Source: Adonisia turfae CCMR0081 (GTDB taxonomy: Bacteria; Cyanobacteriota; Cyanobacteriia; Phormidesmidales; Phormidesmidaceae). From it: a stretch of 52,500 nucleotides of DNA. The translations under genes and the position numbers were made by a program. Below, one piece after another: positions 1 through 9,751 of this stretch. Numbering within the stretch: position 1 is the stretch's first letter; every line of letters starts with the position of its first letter. The notes below the pieces were generated by a model, which worked only from the letters and a program-made list of their open reading frames with translations, was not told the origin of the DNA and did not search any database. The DNA lies in contig NZ_QXHD01000004.1 in assembly GCF_011009555.1 (NCBI RefSeq), positions 3,108,013 through 3,160,512 on the forward strand. The letters run 5' to 3'.

Positions 1-325
1 CACCACATATTATCTTCGTAAGTTTAAAAGACCGCCATCATCATTTTAGGCTAACTCAAGCTTGTAACTAGGGTGACCTATCCTCCTTACCCTGCAAGAA
101 TTACAGAAAGAGCATTGTGACAATTGTTTAACCCCTAGAGAACAACTCATAAAAACCTCTAAAACCTTTAAGTATTAGTGAAATGTATGGATTGCCATCT
201 CCTTAACGTTAGAAATCAATCAAGATAATTATCATCGGGGACAAAATTTAGTAACAACAGTAGAGACAAATCTGTTGACTGCTGATCGCATTCACTGTCC
301 ATCAAACCGTAATATTTAGAATCTC
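1..325. other. Intergenic region upstream of RTX-like gene
   Basis: This is AT-rich sequence with no convincing open reading frame, tRNA or strong hairpin. It presumably holds the promoter of the RTX-like gene at 326, but I could not pick out a clear -35/-10 pair. Confidence 0.4.
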
Positions 326-1117
326 ATGAGCAGCGCTTTTGTTGAATTGGGTAACTTGTTTGAACTTAATGAGTTTTTTGAATTTGATGAATTTGAATTG
401 ATTATAGGAACACCAGCCAGTGAACAGCTCAATGGTACTGAAAATAACGAAGTGATTATCGGCCTTCGTGGCGCTGATACAATTAACAGCAACGGTGGTT
501 TTGACCTACTGTTTGGCAATCGCGGCAACGACACCATTGCAGGTGGATCTGAAAGCAATTTTATCTTTGGCGGTCCTGGTAGAGACACTATTTATGCCAA
601 CGGTGGTTGGAATATCCTCATCGGTGGTCCTGGTGCTGATCGCATACATGGCAGTAACCAATCAGACTTCATCCTGGGTGGCAGCGGTAGAGATATCATT
701 TATGCCAACGGCGGTGGAGACTTTATCGCGGCTGGTCGTGGTGCTGACAAAATTTACGGCAGCAATCAAGCTGACATCATCCTGGGTGGCAGCGGCAAAG
801 ATACGATTTACGCCAACGGTGGTGACGATCTGATTGACGGTGGTGATGGTATTGATACAATCTGGCTCAGTGGTGACGAGACTGTTGTTCTCGATGCAAA
901 CAATAGTAAGTACGACATCATCAAGAACTTTCAACTAGGTCGGACTACTTTTGTTGTTAATGACCTTGAGAACTTAAACGTTCAAGGGAGCAGTGACGGC
1001 GCTAAAATCTATCAAGGCAATAACCTACTAGCGACCGTTAGCTGGCAATCTGCCAGTGTCTTTGAAAACAACATTAACGACATCTTTGTTACTGAAATCG
1101 ACGAAGTGGTTGTGTAA
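326..1117 (+). CDS. RTX-type calcium-binding repeat protein
   Basis: The 263-residue protein is built mainly of GGxGxDxI nonapeptides typical of hemolysin-type (RTX) calcium-binding repeats, which fold into a parallel beta-roll when they bind Ca2+, usually outside the cell. The first 30 residues are acidic and Phe/Glu-rich. Repeats run from about residue 30 to 185, and about 75 residues of non-repeat sequence follow. Two 18-residue turns alternate, one containing IYANGG and the other IYGSNQ or IHGSNQ, giving a 36-residue higher-order period. There is no N-terminal signal peptide, as expected for type I secretion substrates, but no type I secretion genes are nearby. No catalytic domain is visible. 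The ATG has only a weak Shine-Dalgarno sequence. The family call is firm; the function is unknown. Confidence 0.85.
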   Translation: MSSAFVELGNLFELNEFFEFDEFELIIGTPASEQLNGTENNEVIIGLRGADTINSNGGFDLLFGNRGNDTIAGGSESNFIFGGPGRDTIYANGGWNILIGGPGADRIHGSNQSDFILGGSGRDIIYANGGGDFIAAGRGADKIYGSNQADIILGGSGKDTIYANGGDDLIDGGDGIDTIWLSGDETVVLDANNSKYDIIKNFQLGRTTFVVNDLENLNVQGSSDGAKIYQGNNLLATVSWQSASVFENNINDIFVTEIDEVVV

Positions 1118-1207
1118 CACAGGCATTTGGGAAGTTGCAAACAAATAAATAAAGGCTCCAGTATTGCGTTAGTGAGGTTTTGGATGCTGACATCTGATAC
1201 TTTACCT

Positions 1208-1225
1208 AGCCAGGATCTCCTGGCT
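1208..1225 (+). terminator. Hairpin downstream of RTX-like gene
   Basis: Arms AGCCAGG and CCTGGCT pair perfectly around a 4-base loop, about 90 bases after the RTX stop codon. No T-tract follows, so it is a possible terminator only. Confidence 0.35.
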
Positions 1226-1267
1226 TAAGTTGACACTTCTCATACTACAAATTAGTGCTAATCATCG

Positions 1268-1309
1268 TCATCGAGAATCATCTTCTTGGAAGAGTCTGAT
1301 TCTCGATGA
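1268..1309. repeat. Long inverted repeat (hairpin)
   Basis: A 13-base arm (TCATCGAGAATCA, 1268-1280) pairs perfectly with 1297-1309, and inside it TCTTC/GAAGA forms a second short stem. It lies between the RTX-like gene and the small minus-strand frame ending at 1359, so it could end transcription from either side. No T-run is evident. Confidence 0.5.
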
Positions 1310-1358
1310 TAATTTCTCTTGGAATGTTGTCAAACCATATGCGCTGACAGGAGATCTC

Positions 1359-1574
1359 TTAATGATAAGCATAGGCTTTATACACACATGGCTCAGCGCT
1401 CCTCAACATTGCAGCATCCATCACACCTGGATTGGGATTGCTACTTAAGGCTATAAATTCCTGACTGGTGTATGTATTTCGGATTGTACCAATTATACAC
1501 TGACCAAGTTCCTCAAACTTCTGATCTGAGAATATGCCCAACTGGGTGATGCGAGCTGTTATTTCAAAAGCCAT
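1359..1574 (-). CDS. Possible small hypothetical protein (71 aa)
   Basis: This minus-strand frame opens with ATG, runs 71 codons and ends in TAA. The composition is protein-like (ITARITQLGIFSDQKFEELG near the start, a Ser-Asn-Pro stretch in the middle, a Tyr-rich end) and is not low-complexity. A purine stretch lies somewhat upstream of the ATG, but there is no strong Shine-Dalgarno sequence. It is divergent from the secreted-protein gene at 1604, with 29 bases between the starts. I recognise no family. It is kept because the adjacent 480 bases otherwise have no gene; it may be spurious. Confidence 0.35.
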   Translation of the reverse strand: MAFEITARITQLGIFSDQKFEELGQCIIGTIRNTYTSQEFIALSSNPNPGVMDAAMLRSAEPCVYKAYAYH

Positions 1575-1603
1575 GCTAGAGGTGTCTTCTCAAGAAAGCG
1601 CGA

Positions 1604-2149
1604 ATGATGTCTTTAAAGAAAATAGATGGCAAGCAACTCTTTAAGCTTGGATTACTAGGCCTAGGGGTAGGCATATGTAATATTGTCGCGGTGATGCCTG
1701 CTTTAGCATCTCCTGCACCTATATTTGAGCCGGTTCTTGATGAACTTACCACTTCAAACTTTGCTGTACGCCTTCCCACGTCTGTACCCACCGACGTGGA
1801 ACTACATCCCTTTACTCGAAACAAACATCCTGGGTTCCATATCCTCACTGTTGGTACCTCACCTGAATGTTCAGGTGAGCGTTGTCTGGCCTTTAACATT
1901 GTGACCATCCCAGAGCCCAACACCTGGCCAACTCCAGAGGAAAATCGTTTAACGCCTCTGACACCCATTGTCTTAGGCAACGGTATTCAAGGCTATACCG
2001 CTGAGGCCATGGGCTTTGCATCTGTGGAATGGATGCAGGATGGCACGCTCTATATATTGAACTACAGTACAGATATACTGTCGTTTGAGGATGCGATCGC
2101 AATGGCCACGTCTATGGCAACTGAACCACCGGTCTCAGGAGCACAATAA
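1604..2149 (+). CDS. Secreted hypothetical protein
   Basis: The 181-residue protein has a clear N-terminal signal peptide: Lys residues at 5-6 and 10, a hydrophobic stretch about 12-33, and a likely cleavage after ALA (about 36). The mature part contains one nearby Cys pair (in SPECSGERC) that could form a disulfide, and a mixed hydrophobic C-terminal half. It resembles cyanobacterial exported proteins of unknown function; I recognise no domain. Two ATG codons are adjacent at 1604 and 1607 and either could start it. A strong hairpin at 2260-2284 separates it from the convergent ftsH. Confidence 0.7.
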   Translation: MMSLKKIDGKQLFKLGLLGLGVGICNIVAVMPALASPAPIFEPVLDELTTSNFAVRLPTSVPTDVELHPFTRNKHPGFHILTVGTSPECSGERCLAFNIVTIPEPNTWPTPEENRLTPLTPIVLGNGIQGYTAEAMGFASVEWMQDGTLYILNYSTDILSFEDAIAMATSMATEPPVSGAQ

Positions 2150-2259
2150 CCAACACTTGAGTAATACCAACTTCGAGTTCATTAAACCTGAACCAAGTTC
2201 TTCCAGAACCAAACCGCTTTTCTGTTCTAGGCCAATGGACAATCCATAAAAACAGAAAT

Positions 2260-2284
2260 GGTGAGGTCGTTAAACGACCTCACC
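2260..2284. terminator. Probable bidirectional terminator between convergent genes
   Basis: The arms GGTGAGGTCGTT and AACGACCTCACC pair perfectly over 12 bases with almost no loop. It sits between the secreted-protein gene (plus) and the 3' end of ftsH (minus). AAAA lies before it, but no long T-run follows. Confidence 0.6.
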
Positions 2285-2352
2285 ACTCACAGATTTATGT
2301 AACGAGAGCCTCTATGGCCAGTTCTTACAATGAATTGGCCAGCAGTAGCTTA

Positions 2353-4245
2353 TTACAAAACAGGTACAAACTGCTCTTTCTCAGGGACTGTAGTATACTC
2401 AGCCACAATCTGACGGAACTCATCTCCGTCAAGAGTCTCTTTCTCAATGAGCATATCGACCACGCGGTCCACAGCTGCACGATTATCTTGAACCATGCGC
2501 TTAGCATCGTCGTAGCACTGCTCAACAATGGTGCGAACTTGTTCATCGATGCGCTGAGAGACGGTTTCAGAATATTCAGAACGATTACCCCAGCTGCCGC
2601 CAAGGAAAACCTCACCCTGAGGATTCTCTAGAGCCAACGCCCCCAACTCAGCAGACATACCAAAGCGGGTAACCATTTGACGGGCCATGGACGTCACCTG
2701 TTGCAAGTCGTTCCCCGCTCCCGTGGTAACCTCAGCCTCACCAAAGATGATGTCCTCAGCGGCACGCCCCCCTAGGGCACCGGTAATCCGAGCCAAAAGC
2801 TGGGCACGGGAAATCAACATCTGGTCTTCGCTGGGGGTAAACCAAGTTAAACCTTGAGCCTGGCCCCGGGGAATCAAAGTCACCTTCTGCACAGGATCAT
2901 GGGCCTTAACCAGGGTACCAATCAGTGCGTGGCCAACTTCGTGGTATGCAATCAAACGCTTGCTCTTACCGTCGACTAAAGGTGTGCCTTCCATACCGGC
3001 GATGACGCGATCAACGGCATCATCAATTTCCAGCATCGTAATGGCTTCTTTACGACGACGAGCAGTCAGAATAGCCGCCTCGTTCAGCAAGTTGGCTAAG
3101 TCAGCACCTGTGAAACCAGGTGTGCGACGTGCGATCGCATCCAAGGAAATCTCATCCGCCAGCTTCTTATTGCGGGCATGGACTTCCAGAACCGCAATAC
3201 GCCCCTTAACATCAGGTGGATCAACCGATACCTGACGGTCAAAGCGACCGGGACGTAACAGCGCCGAGTCAAGTACATCAACACGGTTAGTCGCTGCAAT
3301 CACGATAATGCCGCTGTTGCCCTCAAAACCGTCCATCTCGGTCAGCATTTGGTTGAGGGTTTGCTCGCGCTCATCGTTCCCCCCCCCGATACCAGAACCA
3401 CGGGAGCGACCAACGGCGTCAATCTCATCAATAAAGATGATGCAAGGAGCATTTTCCTTCGCTTTCTTAAACAGGTCGCGAACACGAGACGCACCAACAC
3501 CCACAAACATCTCTACAAATTCAGAACCAGAGATGCTGAAGAACGGCACACCCGCTTCACCAGCGATTGCTTTGGCTAGCAGAGTTTTACCAGTTCCTGG
3601 AGGGCCAACAAGCAAAACACCTTTGGGGATGCGAGCACCCACAGCCGTAAAGCGCTCAGGTTTCTTCAAGAAAGTCACCACCTCTTGCAGCTCTTCCTTG
3701 GCTTCATCAATACCTGCCACATCATCGAACATGATGCCGGTCTTGGCTTCCATCATGAAACGAGCCTTTGATTTACCAAAGTTCATGGCCTGACCGGGAC
3801 CACCGCCAACGCCACCGTTGGAGCGACGGAATAGGAAAAATAAACCTGCAATTAGCAAGAACGGGAATAGCAGATTGCCCAGAATACCAACCAAAGCACC
3901 GTCGTTACGAGGTGGGTGGGAATCCAAACTGATGTCAGAGTCGCGGAGACGCTCAACGAGCTCAGGCGCACTACCGGGTAGGTCCACACGCCAGCGCATA
4001 ACGCGGTTATCTAGTTGTGGATCAACCGCTTCAATAATGGCTGTTCGGCCACCATCATAGAGGTCAACCGCTGTCACTCGACCAGCATCTATATAGTCTA
4101 AAAACCGGCCGTAGGTCATACGGGTACTTGCCGTATTACGACTCATGTTTGCGGGGTCTCCGCCCATGGAACCTTGCCAGAAGAAAAACCCAATTAACAG
4201 GGCTGGCAATGTCCAGAGCAAAATGACTCTCCAAGAAAGCTTCAT
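2353..4245 (-). CDS. ftsH: ATP-dependent zinc metalloprotease FtsH
   Basis: This 630-residue membrane AAA+ protease extracts and degrades membrane proteins; in cyanobacteria the thylakoid forms remove damaged D1 during photosystem II repair. There are two membrane segments (about 7-24 and 118-139) with a lumenal or periplasmic domain between. Walker A GPPGTGKT lies about 214-221, Walker B IIFIDEID about 269-276, the second region of homology follows near RPGRFDR (331-337), and the zinc site HEVGH is at 435-439. The length and the N-terminus (KLSWR...FFWQG, then [10 protein letters not shown]) match the cyanobacterial FtsH2 (Slr0228) type; that paralogue call is from memory. The gene appears monocistronic, with 248 bases to gltX upstream. 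Confidence 0.98.
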   Translation of the reverse strand: MKLSWRVILLWTLPALLIGFFFWQGSMGGDPANMSRNTASTRMTYGRFLDYIDAGRVTAVDLYDGGRTAIIEAVDPQLDNRVMRWRVDLPGSAPELVERLRDSDISLDSHPPRNDGALVGILGNLLFPFLLIAGLFFLFRRSNGGVGGGPGQAMNFGKSKARFMMEAKTGIMFDDVAGIDEAKEELQEVVTFLKKPERFTAVGARIPKGVLLVGPPGTGKTLLAKAIAGEAGVPFFSISGSEFVEMFVGVGASRVRDLFKKAKENAPCIIFIDEIDAVGRSRGSGIGGGNDEREQTLNQMLTEMDGFEGNSGIIVIAATNRVDVLDSALLRPGRFDRQVSVDPPDVKGRIAVLEVHARNKKLADEISLDAIARRTPGFTGADLANLLNEAAILTARRRKEAITMLEIDDAVDRVIAGMEGTPLVDGKSKRLIAYHEVGHALIGTLVKAHDPVQKVTLIPRGQAQGLTWFTPSEDQMLISRAQLLARITGALGGRAAEDIIFGEAEVTTGAGNDLQQVTSMARQMVTRFGMSAELGALALENPQGEVFLGGSWGNRSEYSETVSQRIDEQVRTIVEQCYDDAKRMVQDNRAAVDRVVDMLIEKETLDGDEFRQIVAEYTTVPEKEQFVPVL

Positions 4246-4493
4246 ATCTCGGTGGCCTCGTTTTGATTAACAGTCCTAACTGCCTAAGCAGATTGAAAAG
4301 CAAGTTCTAAAGCAAGCTATAAAAACCTGTGAGTTGACTAAAAGCCTGCCAATGGCATTTTTTAAGTCGATTAGGTTTAATTAACTACATTGTTTACTAA
4401 ATGTAACGTAATTTCTCAGATACGGGCAATCCGTTACGTAGTCACTATGTTACCGGGTGATCACAAGCTAGCTGTTTAGTCGGTCTAAAACCA

Positions 4494-5945
4494 TTAACTA
4501 GTAGCTATTGCGATCGCACGTTCCAGACGCCCCTGATCAAAACCACGCTGGTGCAAAATCACCCAGGACTCCACTAGGTCTGGTCCTTGCATATCCCCCA
4601 TTAGGGCTGCTCTCAGGGATCTCATAATCAGACCTTTTTTCACCCCCAATGCCTTAGTCACCTGATTAATCAGACCTTTGGCATCACCCACCTCATTTAG
4701 GCCTGCATGGGCTTTAAGGGTATCTAAAACAGCCTGCATTGCATCCGCCACACCATCTTTTTTAAGCTGCGCTACCGCTGCCTCAGAGAACTCCATGGTC
4801 GGCGTAAAGAAAAAGCGGCTCAGGTCAACACAATCTTTTAAGCGAGTCAGACTCGGCCCTGCTAAGGCAGCTAACTTGAGCAACCAGTCTTGATCAGCCT
4901 CTGTATCAAATTCATACCCCGCATCTTTTAGATAAGGAGTCATCAGTGCTAACAAACTCTCTGGGGATTTCTGATGCAGGTACTGGCTATTGATCCAGTC
5001 CAGCTTATCCCAGTCAAATTTAGCGCCAGCCTTATTGACCCGGTCAAAGCTAAACAGCTTTGCAGCCTCATCTAAGGTGAATAGCTCTTGGGCATCAGGG
5101 GCAGACCAACCCAGCAACGTCATATAGTTGGCCAGCGCTGCAGCAGTAAAGCCCATCGTCTGAAAGTCAGAAATAGAGGTGACTCCATCACGCTTGGAAA
5201 GCTTGGCACCCTTTTCATTCAAAATCAGCGGTGTGTGGGCAAACTGGGGCACAGGCATCCCCATGGCCTCGTATAGCAAGATTTGCTTCGGAGTATTACC
5301 CACATGATCTTCACCACGAATGACGTGGGTAATACCCATATCGGCATCATCGACCACCACTACAAAGTTATAAAGGGGCTGACCAATTTCTGTACTTGAG
5401 GAGGCGCGAGCAATCACCATGTCGCCACCCAAATCACGACCTTTCCAATTGACGGGACCACGCACCATGTCGTTCCAGGTAATGTCGCGGTCGTCATCAA
5501 TTTTGAAACGAATCACCGCCTGACGTCCCTCTGCTTCAAAAGCAGCAATTTGCTCAGGGGTGAGATCGCGATGCTGATTGTTATAACGAGGTGCTTCACT
5601 ACGGGCTTTTTGCCGCTCGCGCATCTCATTCAGTTCTTCGGGAGTTTCGTAGGCACGATAGGCCAGTCCTTGATCTAGCAACTCCTGAATTTTTGGCTGA
5701 TAGAGACCCATGCGCTGGGTTTGATACACGGGCTCCTCATCCCAGGTCAGACCTAGCCATTGCAAGCCATCCATAATGTTCTGGGTGTACTCAGGCTTAG
5801 AACGCTCTAGATCGGTGTCTTCTACTCGCAGAATAAACGTACCGCCCTGGGCACGAGCAAAGAGCCAGTTAAAAACTGCGGTTCTGGCTGTCCCAATGTG
5901 GAGATTGCCAGTGGGACTCGGAGCAATCCGAACGCGAACAGACAT
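4494..5945 (-). CDS. gltX: Glutamyl-tRNA synthetase
   Basis: This class I aminoacyl-tRNA synthetase charges tRNA-Glu and supplies Glu-tRNA for both translation and tetrapyrrole (chlorophyll, bilin) synthesis. The start [20 protein letters not shown] carries the HIGH-type motif (HIGT, residues 16-19), and KLSKRDG near residue 250 is the KMSKS-type loop. At 483 residues the length is normal. I chose the ATG at 5945 because the protein then starts as its homologues do; a TTG five codons upstream is in frame but unlikely. The 5' end faces a truncated DUF1614 remnant that begins about 30 bases away on the other strand. Confidence 0.97.
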   Translation of the reverse strand: MSVRVRIAPSPTGNLHIGTARTAVFNWLFARAQGGTFILRVEDTDLERSKPEYTQNIMDGLQWLGLTWDEEPVYQTQRMGLYQPKIQELLDQGLAYRAYETPEELNEMRERQKARSEAPRYNNQHRDLTPEQIAAFEAEGRQAVIRFKIDDDRDITWNDMVRGPVNWKGRDLGGDMVIARASSSTEIGQPLYNFVVVVDDADMGITHVIRGEDHVGNTPKQILLYEAMGMPVPQFAHTPLILNEKGAKLSKRDGVTSISDFQTMGFTAAALANYMTLLGWSAPDAQELFTLDEAAKLFSFDRVNKAGAKFDWDKLDWINSQYLHQKSPESLLALMTPYLKDAGYEFDTEADQDWLLKLAALAGPSLTRLKDCVDLSRFFFTPTMEFSEAAVAQLKKDGVADAMQAVLDTLKAHAGLNEVGDAKGLINQVTKALGVKKGLIMRSLRAALMGDMQGPDLVESWVILHQRGFDQGRLERAIAIATS

Positions 5946-5975
5946 GGTTGATAGTGCCAAAAACGAAACAGCTAG

Positions 5976-6227
5976 GTCTATCAGCGTACTATATGGCAGC
6001 CTGTAGAGGTTGCACCGTTTACAGCAGTGATCTGTGCCTGGTTATTGGGTGCTGTAGCTCCTCCTAGCATTACTTTTAGAGGTGGTATTTTGGGCACACT
6101 GGTGAGCGCAGATCTACTACACCTAAGGGATATGGAACGACTGTCCCTTGGTGATCTCAGCATTGGCGGAGCAGGGGTCTTTGATGCCATTGCACTATGG
6201 GGTTTATTTGCACTACTACTCACTTAG
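5976..6227 (+). pseudogene. 5'-truncated remnant of a DUF1614 membrane protein gene
   Basis: The frame from 5976 to the TAG at 6225-6227 is open and encodes about 83 residues that read like the C-terminal end of DUF1614 proteins: a hydrophobic segment ([12 protein letters not shown]), then GGILGTLVSADLLHLRDMER, then LSIGGAGVFDAIALWGLFALLL. Full-length members are well over 200 residues, so most of the protein is missing. Upstream in frame there is a TAG at 5973-5975 and then the gltX start on the other strand. A GTG at 6027 could in principle start a 66-residue product. I infer a deletion that joined gltX to the tail of this gene. Confidence 0.6.
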
Positions 6228-6343
6228 ACTGCTTAAAGATCCCGCAAAGTTGTCTGAGAAAGAACACCAAGTTGGAACAATGATAGTGTCAATAATTCTC
6301 TAAGAATTAGACCGATTTATATTGATATTTAGGGCCAAGCTTT

Positions 6344-6775
6344 ATGCTGAGTGAAAAGATTCAAGATGCAGCTATACGAGCAAGCATCGCCGATGACTGC
6401 GCTAAATTAATTGATAAGCAAGTAGCTGCTAAAGGTGGCCTCACTGGCATGGCCATGAAAACTGCCTACGGTGTGATCAAAGGAGTTGGCGCAGGTTACA
6501 TCCCTGGTGCCATTAATCGACTACTCCCCGATGCGTGCAAAGCCCTTGAACCTATTTGGCAAGAAGGTGCAGCAGCGGGTGACCCAGTCAAATACCTCAG
6601 TGAAAATAGCGATCGCACCGCTGACAGCATCTTAAGTGTGACCGATGCCCGTATTCAAAACACCAGCAATGGCGTCGTTAGCGGAACGTATAAAAAACTA
6701 CGTAAATCCGTTAAGAATGACGTAGAAGCTGCCGTTCCTGACCTGGCGCAAATCATCTACAGCCACGCCGCTTAA
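6344..6775 (+). CDS. DUF6918 family protein
   Basis: The 143-residue soluble protein has no signal peptide. Its order of features - a start of the type SEKIQDAAIRASIADDCAKL, then a Lys-Gly-Gly-Leu-Thr-Gly element, a GYIPGAINRLLPD element, an LEPIW element and a helical end VKNDVEAAVPDLAQII - matches my recollection of the DUF6918 family of cyanobacteria and actinobacteria, whose function is unknown. The spacing between these blocks is as in the family. A terminator-like hairpin follows at 6803. Confidence 0.75.
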   Translation: MLSEKIQDAAIRASIADDCAKLIDKQVAAKGGLTGMAMKTAYGVIKGVGAGYIPGAINRLLPDACKALEPIWQEGAAAGDPVKYLSENSDRTADSILSVTDARIQNTSNGVVSGTYKKLRKSVKNDVEAAVPDLAQIIYSHAA

Positions 6776-6802
6776 CACGGACTCAAAATCCCATCCCTGC
6801 GT

Positions 6803-6828
6803 AGGGGCAGCCCCTTATGCCTGCCCCT
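6803..6828. terminator. Terminator-like hairpin between convergent genes
   Basis: Arms AGGGGCAG (6803-6810) and CTGCCCCT (6821-6828) pair over 8 bases, and TT follows on the plus strand. It separates the DUF6918 gene from the convergent FAD oxidoreductase. Confidence 0.55.
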
Positions 6829-6866
6829 TTGTCACAGGAATACAAAATCCTCTAGACAGTGGATTC

Positions 6867-8894
6867 CTACCAAACTCGCCAGTCTTCCCAATCAAGGTTG
6901 AAGATAGACGTATCAGGAAAAGCGATAGGATTGCCACGTTCTTGCAACCGTTGCTGTAGCTCCAAAAGCTCAGGCTCAAATCGAGGTAAATCATCCACTA
7001 GGCTATGGGGCAACAGTTGATTCTCCAGCGCATAGTCAATGGTTGCACCAGCAGCGATGCCCGCCGACCACTCGAACGAATGAACACGATAGGCGGCAGC
7101 AGCAATCGTACTGGTGGCAATACTCTTACCCGCAACCAGCATGTTGTCAATCTCCTGGGGAATCAGCGCCCGCAGAGGAATCTGACCAGGATAACTCTGC
7201 CCATGGGCTCGCCGTACACCAGCCCGTTCAGTATTGCCTGGCAGCTCAGGCGGTGCTAACTCCATACAAGGATGAAAGTCGATGGCATACTGAGCAATGC
7301 CCAATGAATCTGGAAAGATGGTGGACCGAGTGCGGCGAGGGATATCTGTCGCGGCCTTATTCTCTCCGATAGCTGCAGCGGTTTCTAAACCAGCCAATGC
7401 CCGGCGCAATTGTAGATACATACCATCGGGTAACTGAGTCTGGTAATACTCATCGCTATAGTCCACACGGGAAATGTCAATCTCATTGATCATGAATCCC
7501 TCCGGATGACCATAAGCAGGTCGTCCTATAATTCGACGACCCTCGCGGATATAGGGATGCTTGGATAAGCCGTGGGCTGTATTCATAGGGGCATCAAAAC
7601 CGGTGAGAAATCGATGACGAAGATCCACACTTTTAATGCCATAGCCCAGCTGAGAATCTGACAATCCACCAATCAACCAGTGGTAATAGCTGAAGGCATT
7701 TTCTTCACCCCGGCGCAGAGTATCTACACGCAACCCACCTAGCCAACCGCCAGGTTCTAGCTGGCCTGTAGCTTCCAGTTGCTCATGGGAATAGATCAGG
7801 TTGTCTACGAATGTACCTGGTCGGTAGTCATTGCCCCAGGTCCAATTTTGCATGGAGATATCGCCGGGCTTAATATCACTAACTCCAAAAATACGGCGCT
7901 CGGGTCGGTTGCCCGGTGCCCATAGCCGCCGATAAGTAAAGACAAAATCGATGTAGTTGGTGTTGTCGCGCTCGCGTTCAAAGCTGAAATATGGAGCGTA
8001 AATGTCGTAATACTCTGGTCGTTCCTGCACTTGGGCCTCTTCAGTCCGCTCCATTGCGAACGTATAGGTAAACCCCTGGGTGCAGTAGGCATCGCCCGTC
8101 AAGGTGGGCGAAGACGGGTTGAGATAGGACTTTGGATCTAGGCCTAAACGATAGGGCACCCCCGACAGTGCAATCAATTCGCCCGTTTCGGTGGCCTCAA
8201 CCACGTACCAATCAGCAGGTCCTTCATTGCCAGTAGGCTGAAAGCGAATAATATTTTTGCTTAAACGCTCTGAATCTTCGTAGCGATAGACATCTTCGTA
8301 GAAGGCAGATAACGGCTCGGTATTGAGGGGAGGTGTACCCGGTGCTGGGCTGTGTTGGATTGCGATCGCACTTTCAATCATGGAGCCATCAATATCCAAC
8401 TCCTTCACCACTGTTGAAGGAAACCACTTCAGGGTTCCATCCCCCTCACGGGCTGCCTCATTCAGCATATCCACCAAAATATCGTGGGCATCAGCAGGCA
8501 AAAAACAAACTGCACTAACCCAGCAGTCCCCTGGATTCTGGCGACCATAGAGATCCAGTACCCGTTGCCGCAGGTCTTTATAACCTGACGCATAAAACAA
8601 AAGTTGGCGCTGCATTCTAGCTTCATCTAAGGCCGTTGTCCCCTGAGACGTCAGCTGCCCCCCTAACCAGTCAGTCATCTCTGTCAGGCAAACTGTTCGT
8701 CCAGCGTGCAAACTCTCGTAGGCGGTAGACACCCCCGCAAGGCCACCACCAACCACCAAGACATCACAGCTTTCAGTTTGCTCAATACGATTGGGCTGGG
8801 CTGCCAACGGGCTAGCCAGGAGGAGTAAGAGACCAATGGCCGAGAAGAGGCGCTGACCAAAAGAGCTTAAAAGCAAGCTAGCAGAAATTCGCAT
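6867..8894 (-). CDS. Exported FAD-dependent oxidoreductase
   Basis: The 675-residue protein opens with a signal peptide (hydrophobic about 15-30, cleavage near ASPLAAQ) followed by a dinucleotide-binding motif VVGGGLAGVSTAYES (about 47-61) and the ADWLGGQLTSQG-like flavin segment that marks the FAD_oxidored (PF12831) group. Later conserved blocks include EATETGELIALSGVPYRLG and, near the C-terminus, LVAGKSIATSTIAAAAYRVH, the usual closing FAD-contact motif. Substrate is unknown; members are annotated loosely as FAD-dependent oxidoreductase or xanthan lyase-like. Export of a flavoprotein suggests Tat or lumenal/periplasmic flavin loading, but no twin-arginine motif is visible. It appears to be a single-gene unit. 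Confidence 0.85.
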   Translation of the reverse strand: MRISASLLLSSFGQRLFSAIGLLLLLASPLAAQPNRIEQTESCDVLVVGGGLAGVSTAYESLHAGRTVCLTEMTDWLGGQLTSQGTTALDEARMQRQLLFYASGYKDLRQRVLDLYGRQNPGDCWVSAVCFLPADAHDILVDMLNEAAREGDGTLKWFPSTVVKELDIDGSMIESAIAIQHSPAPGTPPLNTEPLSAFYEDVYRYEDSERLSKNIIRFQPTGNEGPADWYVVEATETGELIALSGVPYRLGLDPKSYLNPSSPTLTGDAYCTQGFTYTFAMERTEEAQVQERPEYYDIYAPYFSFERERDNTNYIDFVFTYRRLWAPGNRPERRIFGVSDIKPGDISMQNWTWGNDYRPGTFVDNLIYSHEQLEATGQLEPGGWLGGLRVDTLRRGEENAFSYYHWLIGGLSDSQLGYGIKSVDLRHRFLTGFDAPMNTAHGLSKHPYIREGRRIIGRPAYGHPEGFMINEIDISRVDYSDEYYQTQLPDGMYLQLRRALAGLETAAAIGENKAATDIPRRTRSTIFPDSLGIAQYAIDFHPCMELAPPELPGNTERAGVRRAHGQSYPGQIPLRALIPQEIDNMLVAGKSIATSTIAAAAYRVHSFEWSAGIAAGATIDYALENQLLPHSLVDDLPRFEPELLELQQRLQERGNPIAFPDTSIFNLDWEDWRVW

Positions 8895-9005
8895 ATAGGT
8901 CCTTCCTTAGTCACTGACATTACTGCGCCCAACACTATATCCGAGCACTAAACCCAATAAATTGAGAATTCATGGCCGATACAGACAGAAGCAGTAGGAT
9001 ACACA

Positions 9006-9392
9006 TCAGCTACCACAGTAAACAATTAAATCAATTTCAACATCGCCATACCCGGCCAGAGCGGTTATTCCCACAGTGGTTCGACTGGGTAACCGCGCCT
9101 GGTCAAAGTAAGACGCATAGACTTGATTAACAATCTCGTAGTAGCGAAAGTCCGTGACAAAAATTCGAACCATCACAACATTTTGAAAGCTTGTACCCGC
9201 ATGGGTTAACACCCGTTTCAGGTTTTCCATCACCTGCCGCGTTTGCGCTTCAACATCCAGCTTTAAGACTTCACCAGACTCAGGATCTTCAGATAACTGC
9301 CCTGTCACAAAGAGAAAATCTCCAGCCTTTACAGCATGGGAGTAAGGAGCAACTGGAGGTAGTGCATCAGGCAAGGTAATAAATTCAAGCAT
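9006..9392 (-). CDS. ridA: RidA family reactive-intermediate deaminase
   Basis: RidA (YjgF/YER057c/UK114) proteins hydrolyse reactive enamines and imines made by PLP enzymes. At 128 residues the length is standard. The signature elements are present: PYSHAVKAGDFLFVTGQL near the start (Tyr17), and LPSRTTVGI with the substrate-binding Arg104, followed by VEIDLIVY with Glu119. The ATG is preceded by only a weak purine stretch. It has no close operon partner: 111 bases separate it from the oxidoreductase gene downstream. Confidence 0.93.
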   Translation of the reverse strand: MLEFITLPDALPPVAPYSHAVKAGDFLFVTGQLSEDPESGEVLKLDVEAQTRQVMENLKRVLTHAGTSFQNVVMVRIFVTDFRYYEIVNQVYASYFDQARLPSRTTVGITALAGYGDVEIDLIVYCGS

Positions 9393-9751
9393 GGTAGATC
9401 AGCCACGGTAGTTGGTGCTGATCTATTTGCTCATTGAAAGAGAATTGGGCATTCAAACAACCTACTTCATTAAAGAATTGCGCTCACGCCGCCCCTGCTG
9501 TGATTAAAAGCAACCACAGGTCAGCAGACTTGAGGCACCGAATTCCCCATACAGGTCACCACAATCGTCCCTAAACCCCAGAAATATAGAACATTGGATC
9601 AAGCAGCCGTTAGCCAGCTCAATCGCAGACATAGCCAGGAAATTCACACCTAAAATCAACCTGAAATATGATCATTTAAACGAGATTTATGATACATTTG
9701 TATTAGTTGATGAGGCATCTGTTCTATTAGTTCCTCGTCCTCTTCTGCAAT
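9393..9751. other. Intergenic region between ridA and the envelope gene cluster
   Basis: It separates two divergent transcripts and must hold both promoters. I see no gene, tRNA or strong hairpin, and no convincing promoter consensus. Confidence 0.4.

Noticed and set aside
468..833. 121-codon frame inside the RTX gene
   Set aside because: It is the shifted reading of the repeated RTX DNA; the frame at 326 gives perfect Ca2+-binding repeats.
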